Notes: generated by a model from the sequence alone, not told the origin. Shown: positions 53,501 through 61,979, counted from the first letter of the stretch. The stretch: DNA of 64,000 nt from Nocardia sp. CNY236 (GCF_000482385.1 NZ_AXVD01000001.1:1-64000), one strand, 5' to 3'. Program-made: numbers and translations.

Positions 53501-55323
53501 TGCGCATCATCGCCACCAGCGTGTTCTACGAAGAACTCCGCCATCGGCGGCTCGAGTACGGCCCGCGCTTTCGCACATTGCGGGGCATCGCTGCCGGAAC
53601 GGGACGGGCCCTCGGCCTGCTCGACTCCACCGAATTGCACCGCGACGCAACACTGGACGGATGCCTGCAGGTGCTTGCTGCGGCGGTATTCGACGAGCTG
53701 CCCGCGAGATCGATTCCGGTGCCGCTCGGCGTGGACTCCGTATGGTTGTCCAAGGAACCCGACCGCCACGTATTCGAAGTACACGCCTCGATCCGCGAGC
53801 GGGCCGACACCGAACTGGTCGGCGATGTCATCGCGACCGACCAGCACGGAGTGCCCTGCGTCGCCTTTTCCGGGGTACACATTCGTTGTGTCGAGGCCGA
53901 TTTCGCACCCGGAATCGGCGAACGACGTGTGCCCGATACGCCGGCCACACCGATACACCAGGAGACGTGGCAAGCTCGCGAACTCGACTCGGTCGGACTC
54001 GGTGACGCGTTCGAGGACCTGCTGGGACACGCGCTGGTGGTCGGCGCCACCGATCTGGCCGGGCAGCTGGAGCGGGCGCTGGGCGCTACCATTCCGACCG
54101 AGCGAATCGCGCACGACCCCCACGAGGCAGGTGAACTCGTCACCACCATGCTGGCCGGCCGCACGGACGCGGCATTCGCCGTGGTGGTCTGCCCGGGTAG
54201 CACGATCGAGGGCGAGCAGCTGACGACATCCACGGGTCATGTCCTGGCGCTGCTCCAGCAAATATGCGCCATCGAGGCTGTCGCGTCCATGACCCTCGTA
54301 TTGCCGTGGCCCGCTGCCACCACGCAAGCGACACACCTGAAGGGAACAAGTTCCGCGGTCGGCTGGGCGGCGCTCGCGGGTCTGGTGCGCTCGCTACAAC
54401 TCGAGTCGAGCCGGACGATACGTCTGGCCTGGACCGACACCGACCCGGCGAGCGTTCCGCTGCTACGTCGGGTGGTGACCGCTGCGCACGGCACGGTTCC
54501 CGACGAGCTACGCCTGTCCGCCGGCTCGGTCGCCACCCGACGATTCGTGCTCGCTCGGCAACAGGCCCTACCCGGCACGAGCATCGACGAGAACGGCACG
54601 TATGTCGTCACCGGCGGTCTGGGCAGGCTCGGCTCGGTCGCTGTGCGCTGGTTGCTCGACGCCGGCGCCCGAGATGTGATCGTGCTGACGCGTGCGCCCC
54701 GCCCGGTGCCCGCACTACTGGACGGCGTCGAGGACCGCCTCGTCGTGATGCGCTGCGATGCCTCCGATCGGGACGAGTTGACCGCTGCACTCGATGACGT
54801 CCGAGCCTACGGTTGCACCATTCGCGGCGTGGTGCATGCCGCGGACGCACTGGAGGACGGTGCGTTCGATACGGTCACAGCACGCCAGCTCGCCCGGATG
54901 TTCTCGCCCAAACCCATTGCGGCGAGCAACCTGATCGAGCTCACGGCACCCGACGAAACCGACTTCGTCCTGTTGTTCTCCTCGATGAGCGGTACCCTCG
55001 GAGCCCCGGGGCACAGCGCCTACGCGGCGGCCGACGCTGCTGTGGACGCAGTGGCCGGGTGCGATCCCGACAGGCGGATCATCAGCATCGGCTGGGGTCT
55101 GTGGAATCGGGCCGCGGTGGCAACCCATTCCGAACGAGCCGGCGACCAGGCAAACGAACTCACCCGAGGCAAAGCCGTGCTGTCCCGGGCCCTGCACTGC
55201 GAGCAGTCGCGACTGCTGGCGCTGGACCCCGCCCACGCCGCCATGTCGTCGCCGATGGCAACGCGTCTGGCGTCCATGCTGGCGTCCGATGACCACCACG
55301 CGCCGATGCGCGAAGCATCCTGA
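50518..55323 (+). CDS. PKS-like protein: degenerate KS and AT, intact DH and KR, no ACP
   Basis: 1601 residues with type I PKS domain order. KS (about 14-430): IAIIGIGCRLPGA, but the catalytic Cys in DTACSSSL is Gly166 (DTTGSSSL), while H313 (ECHAAG), K346 and H351 (KSNIGH) remain. AT (about 530-860): the GHSxGE serine is Gly625 (GYGAGE) and GQG is GEG. DH (about 885-1130): His896 in HVVRGEHTVP, YGPRF, Asp1047/Gln1051 in LDGCLQ. KR (about 1358-1545): TGGLGRLG, K1465, SSMSG and Tyr1502. The protein ends soon after the KR with no ACP GxDSL motif. It cannot extend a chain alone; it could ketoreduce and dehydrate a substrate carried by another ACP or CoA. Confidence 0.9.
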   Translation: MSGALTDASGSHPPIAIIGIGCRLPGAANTHEFWQLLLAGRDATSTPPPGRPGTRRGGYLDDVEWFDNEYFAISDREAAAMDPRQRLALEVTMDALDDAGIGYRAGGSNAAVVFGASGADRGTAMPRRVGHDAADAVAGPALGLIASRVSSALDVRGPSLAIDTTGSSSLTAVDLAVRLLADGTAPFAIVGGVELVAPEIISNGPAHREFPSPRGRSTPFDITADGCARSDGCSVVVLQPITDALREGNRVYAQIIASALGSNGQHTDASVSDARSVSTDPSTRNERAQRDILRTAWSRAGLSPRAAGYIECHAAGVTVDDAVEIDALATVAGDGRADPLWIGSLKSNIGHCEAAAGITGLVKTALSIQHGVIAPTINVHPEHPLLRSGARGLRVPTERVDWRDVPASERVAGVSSFGFGGATGHVVLRGVDPSPRERTARIPVLLALTARDAPQVREHAQRAADTLAATRLPLHAFAAGAARRRPERIRAAVLAHDHDDAVHLLRELAGSDNESRCSERVFGPRSVHRHGGLMFLFSGEGGEHATMGQALAAQYPAFADGLAEATEALVAAGGPQIWAPGHGFVASTDARTGEWVQPALFAFHVAMVKLLATWGIRPDAVAGYGAGEVAAAVAGGALTMRDAARVAVSRDATLAHVDGRAAMAVLEAARDDVARLVEPMHREVGIAAVHSPRSVVVSGTPRYVAALLRRATRRGLLARRSASDFAAPHPQVAGMLPAFVAALSEITPLAPRVPVYSMIRQGAELTTAAMNHDYWADNITATADLAATIERASDDGVATVLEISPRPQLVSAVREHPNLRESTHSVTVPDDETGGFLTCVAQLYLAGRAVDWSALGPFHPPSPRQWRRRKFPLPTPGLPSTHAAESAFTAEDFTDHVVRGEHTVPTVFWLRRLLRLAHEAAAAATLVDFVVHERTGPDTLPEVVYHLAGAEKSVRVEVTGTRTLASAQLAADPTPADIVAWMRVVDANRAARHHMRIIATSVFYEELRHRRLEYGPRFRTLRGIAAGTGRALGLLDSTELHRDATLDGCLQVLAAAVFDELPARSIPVPLGVDSVWLSKEPDRHVFEVHASIRERADTELVGDVIATDQHGVPCVAFSGVHIRCVEADFAPGIGERRVPDTPATPIHQETWQARELDSVGLGDAFEDLLGHALVVGATDLAGQLERALGATIPTERIAHDPHEAGELVTTMLAGRTDAAFAVVVCPGSTIEGEQLTTSTGHVLALLQQICAIEAVASMTLVLPWPAATTQATHLKGTSSAVGWAALAGLVRSLQLESSRTIRLAWTDTDPASVPLLRRVVTAAHGTVPDELRLSAGSVATRRFVLARQQALPGTSIDENGTYVVTGGLGRLGSVAVRWLLDAGARDVIVLTRAPRPVPALLDGVEDRLVVMRCDASDRDELTAALDDVRAYGCTIRGVVHAADALEDGAFDTVTARQLARMFSPKPIAASNLIELTAPDETDFVLLFSSMSGTLGAPGHSAYAAADAAVDAVAGCDPDRRIISIGWGLWNRAAVATHSERAGDQANELTRGKAVLSRALHCEQSRLLALDPAHAAMSSPMATRLASMLASDDHHAPMREAS

Positions 55324-55343
55324 CCCCACGCCCTACGGGCAGC

Positions 55344-55748
55344 TCAGTGCTCGGTGCGGCCCAAGAGGCGATCGATGTCGCGGCGCTCACGCTTGGTGGG
55401 CCGCCCCGCTCCCCGATCTCGGCGCGGCATGCTCGCCTGGATTTCTTGTGAGGGAGGCGGCGGACTGCGATCGATCATGCATTGTGCAGCGATCGGGGCA
55501 CCGACACGTTTGGTGATGATTCGTTCCACTATGACGATGCGCTCGACGCCGCCTGCACGAATACGCACCTCGTCACCGGGACGCACGGCCTGAGCGGGCT
55601 TGGCTGTCGAGCCGTTGACTCGAACGTGCCCCCCGCGGCAGGCTTCGGCAGCAGCGGATCGCGTCTTGAACAGCCGCACCGCCCACGTCCATGAATCGAC
55701 ACGGGCCTGGTTGTCGGTGCTGCGAACAGGGGATCCAGCGCGAGCCAC
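55344..55748 (-). CDS. S4-domain RNA-binding protein (Hsp15-like)
   Basis: A 134-residue protein with an S4 domain at residues about 18-65: VDSWTWAVRLFKTRSAAAEACRGGHVRVNGSTAKPAQAVRPGDEVRIRAG. A basic tail follows (GRPTKRERRDIDRLLGR). Hsp15 relatives bind stalled 50S-nascent chain complexes. GTG 55748 gives the full domain and lies 2 bp after the stop of the NlpC/P60 gene, so they may be co-transcribed. Confidence 0.85.
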   Translation of the reverse strand: MARAGSPVRSTDNQARVDSWTWAVRLFKTRSAAAEACRGGHVRVNGSTAKPAQAVRPGDEVRIRAGGVERIVIVERIITKRVGAPIAAQCMIDRSPPPPSQEIQASMPRRDRGAGRPTKRERRDIDRLLGRTEH

Positions 55749-55750
55749 CC

Positions 55751-56404
55751 CTAGAGAATACGGCGTGCGGTGACCACCATGTCGGGACGCAGGGACGTGT
55801 AGGTCACCGGCTGCCCCGCCTGGACCGCGTTCAGCAAGAGGTTGTCGCCCGCATAGATGCCCACATGGCCGCCGCCGTTGGTGATGACGATGTCCCCGGG
55901 CGCCATGTCGCGGTATGCCACCGGCGCACCGACGTGGGACTGCTCGAAGCTGGTGCGAGGCAGTTCGATGCCTGCCTGTCGGAAAGCCCATTGGACCAGT
56001 CCGGAACAATCGAACGAGACGGGACCGGCTGCACCCCAGGAATACTGGGCACCGATCTTGGTCCTGGCCGCCTCCAGAGCAACGTCACCGGCGGTGCTGG
56101 GTTCGCCGAACAGCCCCGGTAGAAGCCCGAGAGCCTGTGGCGCCTCCGGCAACCCGAGGTCCTGTGGTACCGCCGGCGGGGGCGCACCGAGCGCTTGCTG
56201 GATCTGGTCGTTGAGTTGCTCGACCGCGGGTTCGAATTCTTCGGGGACCGGGACTTCGAAGTCGCCGATGCCCGGGACGCTGATGGTCGCGGCCATAGCC
56301 GGGATCGCAGGCATCGCGCCGGTCGCGGCCACCGCACCCATGACGAGCGCGCCCTTGACGGAATTCGGAACCCGAGAATCCCGCTGCAAGCTGTGTTTAC
56401 CCAC
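55751..56404 (-). CDS. Secreted NlpC/P60 peptidoglycan endopeptidase
   Basis: A 217-residue exported cell-wall hydrolase. The signal peptide is VKGALVMGAVAATGAMPAIPAMA. The NlpC/P60 domain covers the last 110 residues, with catalytic Cys in SFDCSGLVQWAF, His in GGGHVGIYAGDN and the third polar residue nearby. It would cleave peptide stems, like RipA/RipB-type enzymes. GTG 56404 opens the signal peptide and has GGAG upstream. An ATG at 56569 would put about 55 extra residues before the signal, which is unlikely. Confidence 0.88.
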   Translation of the reverse strand: MGKHSLQRDSRVPNSVKGALVMGAVAATGAMPAIPAMAATISVPGIGDFEVPVPEEFEPAVEQLNDQIQQALGAPPPAVPQDLGLPEAPQALGLLPGLFGEPSTAGDVALEAARTKIGAQYSWGAAGPVSFDCSGLVQWAFRQAGIELPRTSFEQSHVGAPVAYRDMAPGDIVITNGGGHVGIYAGDNLLLNAVQAGQPVTYTSLRPDMVVTARRIL

Positions 56405-56799
56405 CGAGCTGTGTCTCCGATCTTGCTGTTTCCCACCGACCGGGTCGACTGGACCGATTGGACCGGCCCTGCCGCGCACGCTCCCAGACGACCTCCGGGT
56501 CCCCGGCGCGACCGCCGAAACCGATTGGCCCCGAATGCCGCTGAGGCGGTAACCAGTGGCGTCGCTCATCTGCCCGAGCAACTTGTTCCACGAAGTCACG
56601 AAGAGATTACGATGCCCACGCGTGGTTGTCCAGCGGACGGAAGCAATAGCCGACCCACATGGTTCGGACCCGCCGGTTCGAGCCCTCACCGTTCGAGCCC
56701 TCACCGTTCGGGTAGGACGCTGGTGATCGGACGGGCCGTCTGGGCCACGCCCCGGACAAGGGCAGATTCTTCGGAGTCGACGCGCTACGGTCTCGGGGC
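56405..56799. other. Gap between NlpC/P60 and AAA genes with a 15-bp tandem repeat
   Basis: No convincing gene. It must hold the divergent promoters. GTTCGAGCCCTCACC occurs twice in tandem (56677-56691, 56692-56706) with a partial third copy. This resembles the other small minisatellites in the window. Confidence 0.6.
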
Positions 56800-57981
56800 A
56801 TGGACCCTGTACGTAATCCGTACGCACCCGGCGCGGGCCAGCGTCCACCCGAATTGGCCGGGCGCAACGGGCAGCTCGCAGCATTCGACATCGTGCTCGA
56901 GCGCATTGCGCGCGGCCGCCCAGAACGCAGCGTCATGCTCACCGGACTTCGTGGCGTCGGAAAGACGGTGTTGCTCAACCAGCTTCGATCGGCTGCGATT
57001 TCGCGCGGGTGGGGGACCGGAAAGATCGAGGCGCGACCGGACCGAGACGTGCGTCGTCCGCTGGCCTCGGCGTTGCACATGGCGGTGCGAGCGATTGCCA
57101 TGGCGCACCGCAATCCGGAACGAGTGGATGACTTTCTCGGCATCCTGAAGGCGTTCGCGCTCCGGGCCACCGCGGACAAAGGGATGCGGGAGCGGTGGCA
57201 GCCCGGCATCGACGTCCCGGCGGTACGCGGCCGGGCAGATTCCGGTGACATCGAGATCGATCTGGTGGAACTTCTGGTCGAGGCGGCAGCTCTGGCCCAG
57301 GACATCGGCGTCGGCATCGCGATCTTCATCGATGAGATGCAGGACCTCGGCTCCGCGGATGTCTCCGCGATCTGCGGCGCGTGTCACGAGCTCGGCCAGG
57401 ACGCCGCGCCACTGATCGTGGTGGGTGCGGGCCTGCCGCACCTACCTGCTGTGCTGTCCGCCTCGAAGAGCTACTCGGAACGACTGTTCAGCTACCATCG
57501 GATCGACCGGTTGGACCGAGAATCCGCCGATCGGGCATTGATCGCGCCCGCCCAGCGCGAAGACGTGAAGTTCACCGACGCGGCACTGGACGCGCTGTAT
57601 CGCAAGGCCGATGGCTACCCATATTTCGTGCAGGCCTATGGCAAGGCGACCTGGGACCAAGCCCCGGACAGCCCCATCACCGCCGAAGACGTCGCCGTGG
57701 CCGGCCCCACCGCGGAGGAGGAGCTGGCGGTGGGATTCTTCGGCTCTCGCTTCGAGCGGGCAACGCCCGCCGAGCGCGAATACATGCGCGCGATGGCCGA
57801 TCTGTCCGGCGACGACGGCCCCGTGAGCACCTCTGCGGTAGCCAACGAACTGGGCCGGAAACCGGCGTCGTTGTCACCCGCCCGCGACGGCCTGATCAAG
57901 AAGGGGCTGATCTACTCGGCCGAACGAGGCACGATCGGCTTCACCGTGCCGCACTTCGGTCGCTATCTGCGCTCGGCGTGA
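56800..57981 (+). CDS. AAA/STAND-like ATPase with C-terminal winged helix
   Basis: A 393-residue ATPase. AGRNGQLAAFDIVLERI is followed by Walker A GLRGVGKT (about residue 50) and Walker B IGVGIAIFIDEMQDL (about 168-182). The archaeal-type sensor region PLIVVGAGLPHLP follows. The C-terminal 100 residues look like a winged helix (FERATPAEREYMRAMADLSGDDGPVSTSAVANELGRKPASLSPARDGLIKKGLIY). Such proteins act as signalling or DNA-linked NTPases. Function unknown. It stands alone between divergent and co-directional neighbours. Confidence 0.82.
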   Translation: MDPVRNPYAPGAGQRPPELAGRNGQLAAFDIVLERIARGRPERSVMLTGLRGVGKTVLLNQLRSAAISRGWGTGKIEARPDRDVRRPLASALHMAVRAIAMAHRNPERVDDFLGILKAFALRATADKGMRERWQPGIDVPAVRGRADSGDIEIDLVELLVEAAALAQDIGVGIAIFIDEMQDLGSADVSAICGACHELGQDAAPLIVVGAGLPHLPAVLSASKSYSERLFSYHRIDRLDRESADRALIAPAQREDVKFTDAALDALYRKADGYPYFVQAYGKATWDQAPDSPITAEDVAVAGPTAEEELAVGFFGSRFERATPAEREYMRAMADLSGDDGPVSTSAVANELGRKPASLSPARDGLIKKGLIYSAERGTIGFTVPHFGRYLRSA

Positions 57982-58080
57982 GCACTCGTTCGGCCGTCCC
58001 ACGGCCGACGAACGGATCGCCCGCTATTCACTATTCTTTCAAGATCAATAGAATTCCATAGATTCTCTTGGTCTTGGATC

Positions 58081-58092
58081 TACCGACCGGTA
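58081..58092. promoter_or_regulatory. Operator-like TACCGACCGGTA upstream of the acyl-CoA dehydrogenase
   Basis: TACC/GGTA arms with a GACC centre, 53 bp upstream of the ATG. ACCGACCGGT-type palindromes are common TetR-family sites near fatty-acid genes in actinobacteria. Upstream (58051-58067) lies GAATTCCATAGATTCTC, similar to a motif near the next operon (60279-60294). Confidence 0.45.
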
Positions 58093-58145
58093 ACTATTCC
58101 TCCTACACTCGAATGTGATTCTGATCACCTCCGAGGGAGGACATC

Positions 58146-60107
58146 ATGGCGACAGCCGCGAAAGTCGACGCCACCGAAGAACAGGCCCGTGCTCTGGTCG
58201 AAGAATCCCGCGAAACGAGTTGGGCCAAGCCATCGTTCGCCAAAGAAATGTTCCTCGGACGGTTCCGACTCGATCTGATCCACCCGTACCCACAGCCCAG
58301 CCGCGACGATGCCGCCCGCACCGAGGCATTTCTGGCACAACTGCGCGCAGTGTGCGAGTCCCTCGACGGGGCGGTGATCGAAGAAGAGGACCGGATTCCG
58401 GACGAGTACGTCGGTCGTCTCGCCGAAATCGGCTGCTTCGGCTTGAAGATCCCCCAGTCGTACGGCGGCCAGGGGCTGTCCCAGTTCGGCTACAACCGGG
58501 CATTGATGCTGGCCGGCTCGACGCACCCGAGCCTGGGAGTTCTCCTCTCGGCGCACCAGTCGATCGGGGTCCCGGAACCGCTGAAGCTGGCAGGCACCCC
58601 AGAACAGAAGGCGCAGTTCCTGCCGCGCTGCGCGGCTGGCGCCGTCAGCGCGTTCCTGCTCACCGAGCCCGACGTGGGCTCCGACCCCGCCAGGATGGCC
58701 AGTACCGCAACACCGACCGACGACGGTGAAGCCTACGAACTCGACGGCGTCAAACTGTGGACCACCAATGGCGTGGTCGCCGAGCTGCTGGTAGTGATGG
58801 CTCGAGTGCCCAAGAGCGCCGGACACCGCGGGGGCATTTCGGCGTTCGTGGTCGAAGCCGATTCTCCGGGGATCACGGTGGAAAGGCGCAACGCGTTCAT
58901 GGGACTGCGTGGCATCGAGAACGGGCTCACGCGAATGCACAATGTGCGAGTACCCAAGCGCAACCTGATCGGCCGCGAGGGCGACGGCCTCAAAATCGCA
59001 CTCACCACGCTGAACGCGGGCCGCTTGGCGATTCCAGCGATGTGCACTGCGGCTGCGAAATGGTCGTTGAAGATCGCTCGGGAGTGGAGTGCGCAGCGGG
59101 TGCAGTGGGGCAGGCCGGTCGGCGAGCATGCCGCCGTCGGCGAGAAGATCTCCTTCATCGCGGCCACCGCCTTCGCGCTCGAGGCGACGCTCGATCTCTC
59201 GGCCACCATGTGCGACGAGGGACGAAACGACATCCGTATCGAGGCGGCCCTGGCCAAGCTGTGGGCCAGCGAGATGAGCTGTCGGATCGCCGACGAACTC
59301 GTACAGATCCGCGGCGGTCGCGGTTACGAAACGGCCGCCTCACTGGCCGCGCGCGGCGAACGCGCCGTGTCTGCCGAGCAGTTGGTGCGTGACCTGCGGA
59401 TCAACCGCATCTTCGAGGGTTCCAGCGAGATCATGCGCTTGCTGATCGCCCGAGAGATGGCCGATGCGCACATGGCCGCGGCGGGTGCGCTGGTCGACCG
59501 GCACGCCGAGTTGAAAGACAAGGCGAAGGCGGCCGTCGGCGCGACCGGGTTCTATGCCAAGTGGTTTCCTCAGTTGGCCGTGGGGGCAGGCACCGTACCG
59601 GCCGCCTACGCCGAGTTCGGGATGCTGGCACGTCACCTACGGTTCGTCGAGCGCAATGCGCGCAAGCAGGCGAGGTCGCTGATGTATGCGATGGGTCGCT
59701 GGCAAGCCGGCCTGGAATACCGACAGAACTTCCTGGGTCGGATCGTGGACATCGGCGCGGAACTGTTCGCCATGTCGGCGGTCTGCGTGCGGGCGCAGGC
59801 CTTGCGCACCGCGGGCGCGCCGGAAGGCAGGGCGGCCGAAGAGTTGGCCGATACCTTCTGTCGGCAGTCGCGGCTGCGCGTTCGCGCACTGTTCGATGCG
59901 CTGTGGGAAAACACCGACGACGAAGACAGCAGCCTGACACGCGGGGTGCTCGACGGCCGATACGAGTGGCTGGAACAGGGAGTGCTCGATCCGAGCGAGG
60001 GAACCGGACCGTGGATCGCGCAGTGGCGGATAGGCGCGTCGACCGAACCGAACCTCTTGCGCCCGTTCCTCCCCTCGACCCGCAACCACACACACGTGCA
60101 GGCCTGA
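58146..60107 (+). CDS. Acyl-CoA dehydrogenase (FadE, long form)
   Basis: A 653-residue FAD-dependent acyl-CoA dehydrogenase of the long VLCAD/ACAD9-like class, doing the first step of beta-oxidation. The N-terminal helical domain has GCFGLKIPQSYGGQGLS. The FAD motif is AFLLTEPDVGSDPARM, and WTTNG and FMGLRGIENG follow. RDLRINRIFEGSSEIMRLLIAREM holds the catalytic-region Glu. The C-terminal 200 residues are the extra helical domain typical of the long form. GGGAGG lies 5 nt upstream of the ATG. Confidence 0.92.
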   Translation: MATAAKVDATEEQARALVEESRETSWAKPSFAKEMFLGRFRLDLIHPYPQPSRDDAARTEAFLAQLRAVCESLDGAVIEEEDRIPDEYVGRLAEIGCFGLKIPQSYGGQGLSQFGYNRALMLAGSTHPSLGVLLSAHQSIGVPEPLKLAGTPEQKAQFLPRCAAGAVSAFLLTEPDVGSDPARMASTATPTDDGEAYELDGVKLWTTNGVVAELLVVMARVPKSAGHRGGISAFVVEADSPGITVERRNAFMGLRGIENGLTRMHNVRVPKRNLIGREGDGLKIALTTLNAGRLAIPAMCTAAAKWSLKIAREWSAQRVQWGRPVGEHAAVGEKISFIAATAFALEATLDLSATMCDEGRNDIRIEAALAKLWASEMSCRIADELVQIRGGRGYETAASLAARGERAVSAEQLVRDLRINRIFEGSSEIMRLLIAREMADAHMAAAGALVDRHAELKDKAKAAVGATGFYAKWFPQLAVGAGTVPAAYAEFGMLARHLRFVERNARKQARSLMYAMGRWQAGLEYRQNFLGRIVDIGAELFAMSAVCVRAQALRTAGAPEGRAAEELADTFCRQSRLRVRALFDALWENTDDEDSSLTRGVLDGRYEWLEQGVLDPSEGTGPWIAQWRIGASTEPNLLRPFLPSTRNHTHVQA

Positions 60108-60119
60108 ACCGACCATCGC

Positions 60120-60147
60120 CGTCACGGTCGACAGCACGACCGTGACG
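60120..60147 (+). terminator. Hairpin after acyl-CoA dehydrogenase
   Basis: CGTCACGGTCG (60120-60130) and CGACCGTGACG (60137-60147) pair perfectly around a 6-nt loop, 12 bp after the FadE stop. No T tract; probably an intrinsic terminator of the actinobacterial type. Confidence 0.65.
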
Positions 60148-60297
60148 AGCGGCGACGCTGCCACACTATCCGGCGCTATCGCGTCATCCGTAGAAGGCAC
60201 TAGATCGGCCGATACGCGCACGATCCGACCGGACTACCTTCGACACCGATTTCTACATCAATCTAGTGAAAGAGCTAGGAATTCGTAGATTCTCTCC

Positions 60298-60422
60298 TTC
60301 GACCCAGGCAGTAGTCCCTGCGTTCGACCCAGGCAGCAGTCCCTGCGTTCGACCCAGGCAGCAGTCCCTGCGTTCGACCCAGGCAGCAGTCCCTGCGTTC
60401 GACCCAGGCAGCAGTCCCTGCG
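60298..60422. repeat. 25-bp minisatellite, five copies
   Basis: TTCGACCCAGGCAGCAGTCCCTGCG (positions 60298, 60323, 60348, 60373, 60398; the first copy has one T for C) in head-to-tail order without spacers. Each unit contains GCAG...CTGC and could fold. It lies upstream of the alpha/beta hydrolase gene. Confidence 0.93.
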
Positions 60423-60548
60423 TTCTCCGATGGCATCAGTTGAGCAACTGATGGGTAACACCGAGTGTCGACTGTTAACGCGCGGGAAATCTGGCTCGAC
60501 TACTGGGTGAGACGCGCCGAACAGACGCCTCGCCTATAGGAGAGCGCC

Positions 60549-61511
60549 ATGTCCACGACCCTTCCCCGCCGTGCTGCCGACCACGACGGTCATCGCGTCA
60601 CGGTCTCGGCGGAAGACGGTGTTCCGCTCGCGGTCCGGGTGTTCGGCGCCGACAGCGCCTCGGCCACGATCGTCTTCGTGCACGGGCATTGCCTGCACAC
60701 AGAATCATGGTCTTACCTGCGAGAACATCTGCTCAGACGATGGGGAGACACCCCCAGGATGGTGTTCTACGATCACCGCGGCCATGGCGAATCCGGGCAC
60801 GGGCACCCCTCGACCTACACCATCGACCAACTCGGACACGACCTGGACGCCATACTGCGAGCGCTCACACCGTCCGGCCCGGTGATCTTGGTCGGACATT
60901 CCATGGGCGCGATGGTCATCCTCGCCTATGCGCGGTTGCACCCCGAGGCCATCGGCAGCCGAATCATCGGAATAGGGCTACTCGCGGGCATAGCGACCGG
61001 ACTCACCGAGGTGGGCCTCGCACGCTTGCTGAACCGGCGCGCGGTGCGTTCCCTGCAGGCCGCCGTCACACGAGCGCCGGCCGTAGCACAGGCGTCTCGA
61101 CACCTCACTCGACGCCTGATTCAACCGGTCGTGCGCGAAGCCGTGCTAGGCACGAAGAAGGTGAACTCGCGGGTGGCAGCGCTGGCTGCGGCGATGTTGA
61201 GCGAGACCCCGTTGCTGACGATGTCCAGCTTCCTGCATTCCCTGATCACCTTCGACGAGACCGCTACATTGCACCGCCTGGGCACGATCCCAGCGCTGGT
61301 GCTGGCCGGTTCGGCGGACATCATGGTTCCCTTCACACACTCGGTGGTCTTGGCCTCTCACCTGGCCGGCTCCGAGCTGGTCTGCCTGGAAGGAGCCGGG
61401 CACAGTGTGATACTCGAGCGCGCCGAAGAGGTCGCGCTGTCCATCGCCGAACTCGTCGAACGAGCGTGCATCGCGGTGCGTGTGCCCGTGGAGGACGCCA
61501 CCGTCTGCTGA
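60549..61511 (+). CDS. Alpha/beta hydrolase
   Basis: A 320-residue alpha/beta-hydrolase-fold enzyme. The oxyanion loop is VFVHGHCLHTESW. The nucleophile elbow is GHSMGAM with the catalytic Ser at about residue 119. Asp is in LAGSADIMVPF and His in LEGAGHSVILER. Substrate unknown; the family includes esterases, lipases and epoxide hydrolases. ATG follows TAGGAGAG. The small gene downstream (61692) is co-directional but 180 bp away. Confidence 0.85.
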   Translation: MSTTLPRRAADHDGHRVTVSAEDGVPLAVRVFGADSASATIVFVHGHCLHTESWSYLREHLLRRWGDTPRMVFYDHRGHGESGHGHPSTYTIDQLGHDLDAILRALTPSGPVILVGHSMGAMVILAYARLHPEAIGSRIIGIGLLAGIATGLTEVGLARLLNRRAVRSLQAAVTRAPAVAQASRHLTRRLIQPVVREAVLGTKKVNSRVAALAAAMLSETPLLTMSSFLHSLITFDETATLHRLGTIPALVLAGSADIMVPFTHSVVLASHLAGSELVCLEGAGHSVILERAEEVALSIAELVERACIAVRVPVEDATVC

Positions 61512-61691
61512 GTGTGGCAATACTTCGGCAACTACGAGTTGCGGTCACCCACCCACCGATATCTGTTTTATTCGGTACTGTGTTGTAGATCACGTTTCTC
61601 GGTGGGTCACATCGTTCCGTGGCGTGAGGATCGCGACCGACGATCCGATCGCCGGCTTCGCGTGTCCGCCGGCGAGTACCAGGAGGTCCCG

Positions 61692-61979
61692 ATGACACGC
61701 AGCGAATTCGCGGAACTACGCTATGCGGTCGGCCAGCTGCGGGGGTGCATCGGCGCATTACGCACCCAGTACGGCGACGCGGGCAGCGTGCGTCGACTGG
61801 AGAACGACCTGGAGCGGCTGCTCATCGACACCGACGAAATCGAGCAATCGCCTCCTCCGGAGGTTCCCCGGCGGGCGCGAGACGTCATCTACGTCCCGGA
61901 CAGCAAGTCCGATGAGGCCGCCTGGATGGGGGCACAAGACGAAGGGCTGGGCTTCCACTCCCGCCCGAGGACCACCTGA
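61692..61979 (+). CDS. Small conserved actinobacterial protein
   Basis: A 95-residue protein. The first 50 residues look helical (MTRSEFAELRYAVGQLRGCIGALRTQYGDAGSVRRLENDLERLLIDTDEIE). A flexible acidic/polar tail follows with RDVIYVPDSKSDEAAWMGAQDEGLGFHS. ATG 61692 is fixed by a perfect AGGAGG 6 nt upstream. I recognise the general type from other actinobacteria but not a function. Confidence 0.75.
   Translation: MTRSEFAELRYAVGQLRGCIGALRTQYGDAGSVRRLENDLERLLIDTDEIEQSPPPEVPRRARDVIYVPDSKSDEAAWMGAQDEGLGFHSRPRTT

Larger units (their letters stand above)
60108..60548. other. Gap with terminator hairpin and 25-bp minisatellite
   Basis: No gene is seen. A hairpin follows the FadE gene at 60120-60147. 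A five-copy 25-bp repeat lies at 60298-60422. The promoter of the alpha/beta hydrolase gene must lie in the last 120 bp. GAATTCGTAGATTCTC (60279-60294) just before the repeat resembles a motif upstream of FadE. Confidence 0.6.

Noticed and set aside
57982-58145. tRNA or riboswitch in AT-rich gap before FadE
   Set aside because: No cloverleaf or known riboswitch core was visible; the features fit a promoter with operators.
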